NCBI RefSeq assembly: GCF_000381925.1
Contig: NZ_KB907310.1
Coordinates: 682,001 to 746,000, forward strand
DNA from: Nocardia sp. BMG111209
GTDB taxonomy: Bacteria; Actinomycetota; Actinomycetes; Mycobacteriales; Mycobacteriaceae
Reading direction: 5' to 3'
DNA: 64,000 bases
The notes under the pieces are model-generated. The model saw only the letters and a list, made by a program, of their open reading frames with translations, made no database searches and was not told the DNA's origin. Within the stretch, counting starts at the first letter, position 1. Every line of letters starts with the position of its first letter. Positions 60,564 through 64,000 of the stretch are shown piece after piece. The translations under genes were made by a program, and so were the position numbers.

Positions 60564-61985
60564 GTGAGTGCGCACCCGGCGGGACCCCGGCATGCCGAGA
60601 TCCCGCACGCCCCGAATCTGCCCGAGCGGCCCGGCGAACCGGCGCAGATGATCGATCTGCCGTCGAATGTCTGGCCGCGCAACGCTTCTCGCGATGCCGC
60701 GGGTACGGTCCGGCTGGCCGGCGTGCCGGTGACGGAACTGGCCGAGGAGTTCGGCACCCCGCTGTTCGTGGTCGACGAGGACGACTTCCGTTCGCGCTGC
60801 CGCGATATGGTGCGCGCCTTCGGTGACAATGCGCGAGTTCACTACGCCTCCAAGGCTTTCCTGTGCGGCGAGGTGGCGCGCTGGGTGCGCGACGAGGGCC
60901 TGTACCTGGACGTGTGCTCCGGCGGCGAACTGGCCGTGGCGCTGCACGCCGGTTTCCCGGCCGCGCGAATCGCCTTGCACGGCAACAACAAATCCGTCGC
61001 CGAACTGGAGCAGGCGGTCACCGCCGGCATCGGCCACGTGGTGGTCGACTCGCTGATCGAGATCGAGCGGCTGGAGGCCGTCGCCGGTCGGCGCGGTGTG
61101 GTGCAGGACGTGCTGGTCCGGGTCACCGTCGGCGTGGAAGCCCATACGCACGAATACATCTCGACCGCGCACGAGGATCAGAAGTTCGGTTTCTCGATCG
61201 CCGGTGGCGACGCCCTGGAGGCGCTGGCCATGGTGTTCGAGGCGGACAACCTGCGCCTGGTCGGCCTGCACAGTCACATCGGTTCGCAGATCTTCGAGAT
61301 CGATGGTTTCGAGATCTCGGCGCGCCGGATGCTCGGCCTGCTGCGCGACGCCATCGACAAGTTCGGCGTCGAGCGCACCGCGCAGATCCACACGCTGGAT
61401 CTCGGTGGCGGACTGGGTATTTCGTATCTGCCGAACGACGATCCGCCGCCGCTGGCCGATTTCGCGGCGAATCTGCGCCGCGTGGTCGCCGAGGAGGCGG
61501 CCCGCGCCGGACTGCCCACCCCGGTGATCGCGGTGGAGCCGGGCCGCGCCATCGCCGGACCGGGCACGGTCACCCTCTACGAGGTCGGCACGACCAAGGA
61601 CGTCTCGCTGGACGCCGGCGCGCGGCGCCGCTACGTCAGCGTCGACGGCGGTATGAGCGACAACATCCGGCCCGCGCTCTATCAGGCCGAGTACGACTGC
61701 CGGCTGGTGTCCCGCGCCAGCGGGGCCGATCCGGTGGTCGCCCGCGTGGTCGGAAAGCATTGCGAGAGTGGCGATATCGTCATCCGTGACACCTGGATGC
61801 CGGCCGATGTCGGACCCGGCGATCTGATCGCCGTCGCCGCGACCGGCGCCTACTGCTACTCGATGTCCAGCCGCTACAACCTGCTGACCCGCCCGGCCGT
61901 GGTGGCCGTGCGCGACGGCAGCGCACGTCCGATCCTCCGCCGCGAGACGGTGGCGGACCTGCTGAGCTTGGAGGTAGAGGCATGA
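60564..61985 (+). CDS. lysA: Diaminopimelate decarboxylase
   Basis: 473 aa, last step of lysine synthesis, PLP-dependent. Lysine for PLP in [55 protein letters not shown]; catalytic Cys/Asp motif [13 protein letters not shown] 60564 is preferred because AGAAAGGA lies 6-7 nt upstream; ATG 60537 overlapping the argS stop is the alternative. hom starts at its stop (ATGA). Confidence 0.95.
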   Translation: MSAHPAGPRHAEIPHAPNLPERPGEPAQMIDLPSNVWPRNASRDAAGTVRLAGVPVTELAEEFGTPLFVVDEDDFRSRCRDMVRAFGDNARVHYASKAFLCGEVARWVRDEGLYLDVCSGGELAVALHAGFPAARIALHGNNKSVAELEQAVTAGIGHVVVDSLIEIERLEAVAGRRGVVQDVLVRVTVGVEAHTHEYISTAHEDQKFGFSIAGGDALEALAMVFEADNLRLVGLHSHIGSQIFEIDGFEISARRMLGLLRDAIDKFGVERTAQIHTLDLGGGLGISYLPNDDPPPLADFAANLRRVVAEEAARAGLPTPVIAVEPGRAIAGPGTVTLYEVGTTKDVSLDAGARRRYVSVDGGMSDNIRPALYQAEYDCRLVSRASGADPVVARVVGKHCESGDIVIRDTWMPADVGPGDLIAVAATGAYCYSMSSRYNLLTRPAVVAVRDGSARPILRRETVADLLSLEVEA

Positions 61986-63373
61986 CGGAGGCGGCAGCCG
62001 AGCGTGACCACGGGGGACTCCCGGTCGTGCCACAACACCTGAGCACGAGCGCATTCGGGACCGATCATCCGCTCGGTGTGGCGGTGCTCGGTATGGGCAA
62101 CGTCGGCACCGAGGTGGTGCGGATCCTGCGCGAGCATGCGGAAGAGATGCGGCAGCGCGTCGGCGCGCCGCTGATCCTGCGCGGCGTCGCGGTCCGGCGC
62201 GCGGGTGTCGACCGCGGTATCCCGGCGGAACTGCTCACCACCGACGCCGAGGCGCTGGTGCGCCGCGACGACGTCGATCTGGTCGTCGAGGTGATGGGCG
62301 GCATCGACCCGGCCCGCGCGCTGATCGGCGCCGCACTGCGGGCCGGCAAATCGGTGGTGACCGCGAACAAGGCGCTGCTGGCCGATTACACCGGCGAACT
62401 CGCCGCCGCCGCCGAGCGCAGCCGCGCGGATCTCTATTTCGAGGCCGCGGTCGCGGGCGCGATCCCGGTGGTGCGGCCGCTGATCCAGTCGCTGTCCGGC
62501 GATCGGGTCGACCGCGTGGTCGGCATCGTCAACGGCACCACCAACTTCATCCTCTCGGCGATGGCCGAGACCGGCGCGGACTACCACGCGACGCTGGCCG
62601 AGGCCACCCGGCTGGGCTACGCCGAGGCCGATCCGACCGCCGACGTCGAGGGTTACGACGCCGCCGCCAAGGCCGCGATCCTCGCCTCCCTGGCCTTCCA
62701 CACCCGGGTCACCGCCGCCGACGTGTATCGCGAGGGCATCGCCCGGATCTCCGCCGAGGATCTGGAGACCGCGGCGGCGGTCGGCTGCACGGTGAAGCTG
62801 CTGGCCATCTGCGAGCGCATCCCCGGCGAGCTGTCGGTGGCCGAGGGGGGTAAGGACCGGGTCTCGGTCCGCGTCTATCCCGCGCTGATCCCGCTGAAGC
62901 ATCCGCTGTCGTCGGTCGACGGCGCTTTCAACGCGGTGGTCGTGGAGGCGGAGAACGCCGGTCGGCTGATGTTCTACGGCCAGGGCGCCGGCGGCGCGCC
63001 GACCGCGTCCGCGGTGATGGGCGACCTGGTGATGGCGGCCCGGAACAAGTTCTACGGCGGCCGCGCACCGGGCGAATCGGTCTATGCTGAGCTGCCGATC
63101 GCTCCGTTCGGCGACACTCCCACTCGATACCACGTGAACCTGCAGGTCGCCGACCGTACCGGGGTACTGCAGGCGGTGGCCGGCGAATTCGCCGACCACG
63201 GGGTCAGCATCTCCACCGTGCGCCAGGAGGGCCACGGTGCGGGCGCCCGCCTGGTCGTGGTGACCCACCACGCGCAGGAATCGGCGCTGGCCGATACCGT
63301 GGCAGCGCTCGCCGAGTTGGAGTCCGTCACGTCCGTGACCAGCGTCCTGAGATTGGAAGGCACCGAGGAATGA
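61982..63373 (+). CDS. hom: Homoserine dehydrogenase
   Basis: 463 aa, NAD(P)H reduction of aspartate semialdehyde to homoserine for Thr, Met and Ile. Nucleotide motif [17 protein letters not shown], catalytic core [16 protein letters not shown] and [24 protein letters not shown]-terminal ACT domain [36 protein letters not shown] for feedback by threonine. About 30 N-terminal residues precede the Rossmann fold. Overlaps both neighbours by 4 nt. Confidence 0.96.
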   Translation: MTEAAAERDHGGLPVVPQHLSTSAFGTDHPLGVAVLGMGNVGTEVVRILREHAEEMRQRVGAPLILRGVAVRRAGVDRGIPAELLTTDAEALVRRDDVDLVVEVMGGIDPARALIGAALRAGKSVVTANKALLADYTGELAAAAERSRADLYFEAAVAGAIPVVRPLIQSLSGDRVDRVVGIVNGTTNFILSAMAETGADYHATLAEATRLGYAEADPTADVEGYDAAAKAAILASLAFHTRVTAADVYREGIARISAEDLETAAAVGCTVKLLAICERIPGELSVAEGGKDRVSVRVYPALIPLKHPLSSVDGAFNAVVVEAENAGRLMFYGQGAGGAPTASAVMGDLVMAARNKFYGGRAPGESVYAELPIAPFGDTPTRYHVNLQVADRTGVLQAVAGEFADHGVSISTVRQEGHGAGARLVVVTHHAQESALADTVAALAELESVTSVTSVLRLEGTEE

Positions 63374-64000
63374 GTAACACCGGACCGGCTGTCGCCGTAA
63401 CGGATTCGCGGTCCACCGCGGTCCACAAGCCTTGGCCGGGCTTGATCGCCGCCTACCGGGATCGGCTCGCGGTCGGCGCCGATTGGGAGCCGGTCACGCT
63501 GTTCGAGGGCGGCACCCCGCTGGTTCCGGCCCCGCACCTGTCGAAGCTGACCGGGTGTGAGGTTTATCTCAAGGTCGAGGGCGCCAACCCGACCGGCTCC
63601 TTCAAGGACCGCGGCATGACCATGGCGATGACCGATGCCAAGGCCCGCGGTCAGCAGGCCGTACTGTGCGCCTCCACCGGCAACACCTCCGCCTCGGCCG
63701 CCGCCTACGCCACCCGCGCCGGTATGCACTGCGCGGTGCTGATCCCGCAGGGCAAGATCGCGATGGGCAAGCTGGCCCAGGCGGTCATGCTCGGCGCGAA
63801 GATCATCCAGGTGCAGGGCAACTTCGACGACTGCCTGGAGCTGGCCCGCAAGGTGACCTCCGAATTCCCGCAGGTCGGCCTGGTGAACTCGGTCAACCCG
63901 GCGCGTATCGAGGGGCAGAAGACGGCCGCGTTCGAGATCGTGGACGCGCTCGGCAAGGCCCCCGATGTGCACGTGCTGCCGGTCGGCAACGCGGGCAACA
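63370..64000 (+). CDS. thrC: Threonine synthase (3' end outside window)
   Basis: 210 residues visible. PLP-dependent conversion of phosphohomoserine to threonine. [43 protein letters not shown] holds the PLP lysine in [25 protein letters not shown] is the phosphate-binding loop; [20 protein letters not shown] follows. ATG 63370 overlaps the hom stop (ATGA). The frame continues past the right edge. Follows argS-lysA-hom in one operon. Confidence 0.95.
   Translation, partial: MSNTGPAVAVTDSRSTAVHKPWPGLIAAYRDRLAVGADWEPVTLFEGGTPLVPAPHLSKLTGCEVYLKVEGANPTGSFKDRGMTMAMTDAKARGQQAVLCASTGNTSASAAAYATRAGMHCAVLIPQGKIAMGKLAQAVMLGAKIIQVQGNFDDCLELARKVTSEFPQVGLVNSVNPARIEGQKTAAFEIVDALGKAPDVHVLPVGNAGN

Overview
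The window reads as a stretch of chromosome from a high-GC, mycolic-acid-type actinomycete, most likely Nocardia or a close relative. This is inferred from strongly GC-biased codon use, many GTG starts and mycobacterial-style gene neighbourhoods (birA/PH protein/GtrA/purK/purE/fadE25; pntAA-pntAB-pntB; two adjacent crotonase genes; argS-lysA-hom-thrC). I see no insertion sequence, prophage, integrase, CRISPR array or rRNA. Two tRNAs (Cys GCA, Arg CCG) are present. The first gene (Ser/Thr kinase) and the last (threonine synthase) are cut by the window edges.

Layout. 1-14.3 kb: kinase, DUF1707 protein, biotin-protein ligase, acyl-ACP desaturase, PH-domain membrane protein, a two-component system, GtrA, purK-purE, a GlcD-type flavoprotein, small proteins, a FadE25-like acyl-CoA dehydrogenase with its TetR regulator, and a GroES-like protein. 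14.4-28.5 kb: regulator/transporter pairs (TetR-MFS, MarR-MFS), a peptidase of family S51, a DinB/maleylpyruvate-isomerase-like enzyme with a HIT protein, the proton-translocating transhydrogenase operon, more MFS and BenE transporters, and a hydrolase. 28.6-38 kb: AsnC regulator divergent from a branched-chain 2-oxoacid dehydrogenase operon (E1alpha, E1beta, E2), a hotdog thioesterase, fused isobutyryl-CoA mutase IcmF and an amidohydrolase. 38-42.6 kb: SNF2 helicase, SWIM zinc-finger protein and a BtuF-like metal-receptor protein. 42.9-49 kb: an HNH lipoprotein, 3-hydroxyisobutyryl-CoA hydrolase plus EchA8-like hydratase, tRNA-Cys, MarR, a membrane-anchored Hsp70-like ATPase and two DUF3558-like lipoproteins. 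49-64 kb: Tat-exported phosphoesterase, solute-binding lipoprotein, GT39-type transferase, FAD monooxygenase/TetR pair, thioesterase, tRNA-Arg, DUF305/DUF3105 pair, and the arginyl-tRNA synthetase/lysine/threonine operon.

Functional themes. Several separate loci (bkd-type complex, IcmF, 3-hydroxyisobutyryl-CoA hydrolase, enoyl-CoA hydratase, FadE25-like dehydrogenase) together could cover most of valine/isobutyryl-CoA catabolism. The transhydrogenase supplies NADPH. Regulation looks unusually legible: at least eight inverted-repeat operators lie beside TetR, MarR or AsnC genes or key operons, and fourteen start codons have a TANNNT -10 hexamer exactly 6-7 nt upstream, which predicts leaderless mRNAs. 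No obviously new defence or mobile system is present. The least explained parts are the SNF2/SWIM/metal-receptor operon, the Hsp70-like ATPase beside DUF3558-like lipoproteins, the DUF3105/DUF305 pair with a collagen-like tail, and a decayed tandem duplication of the birA 3' end.
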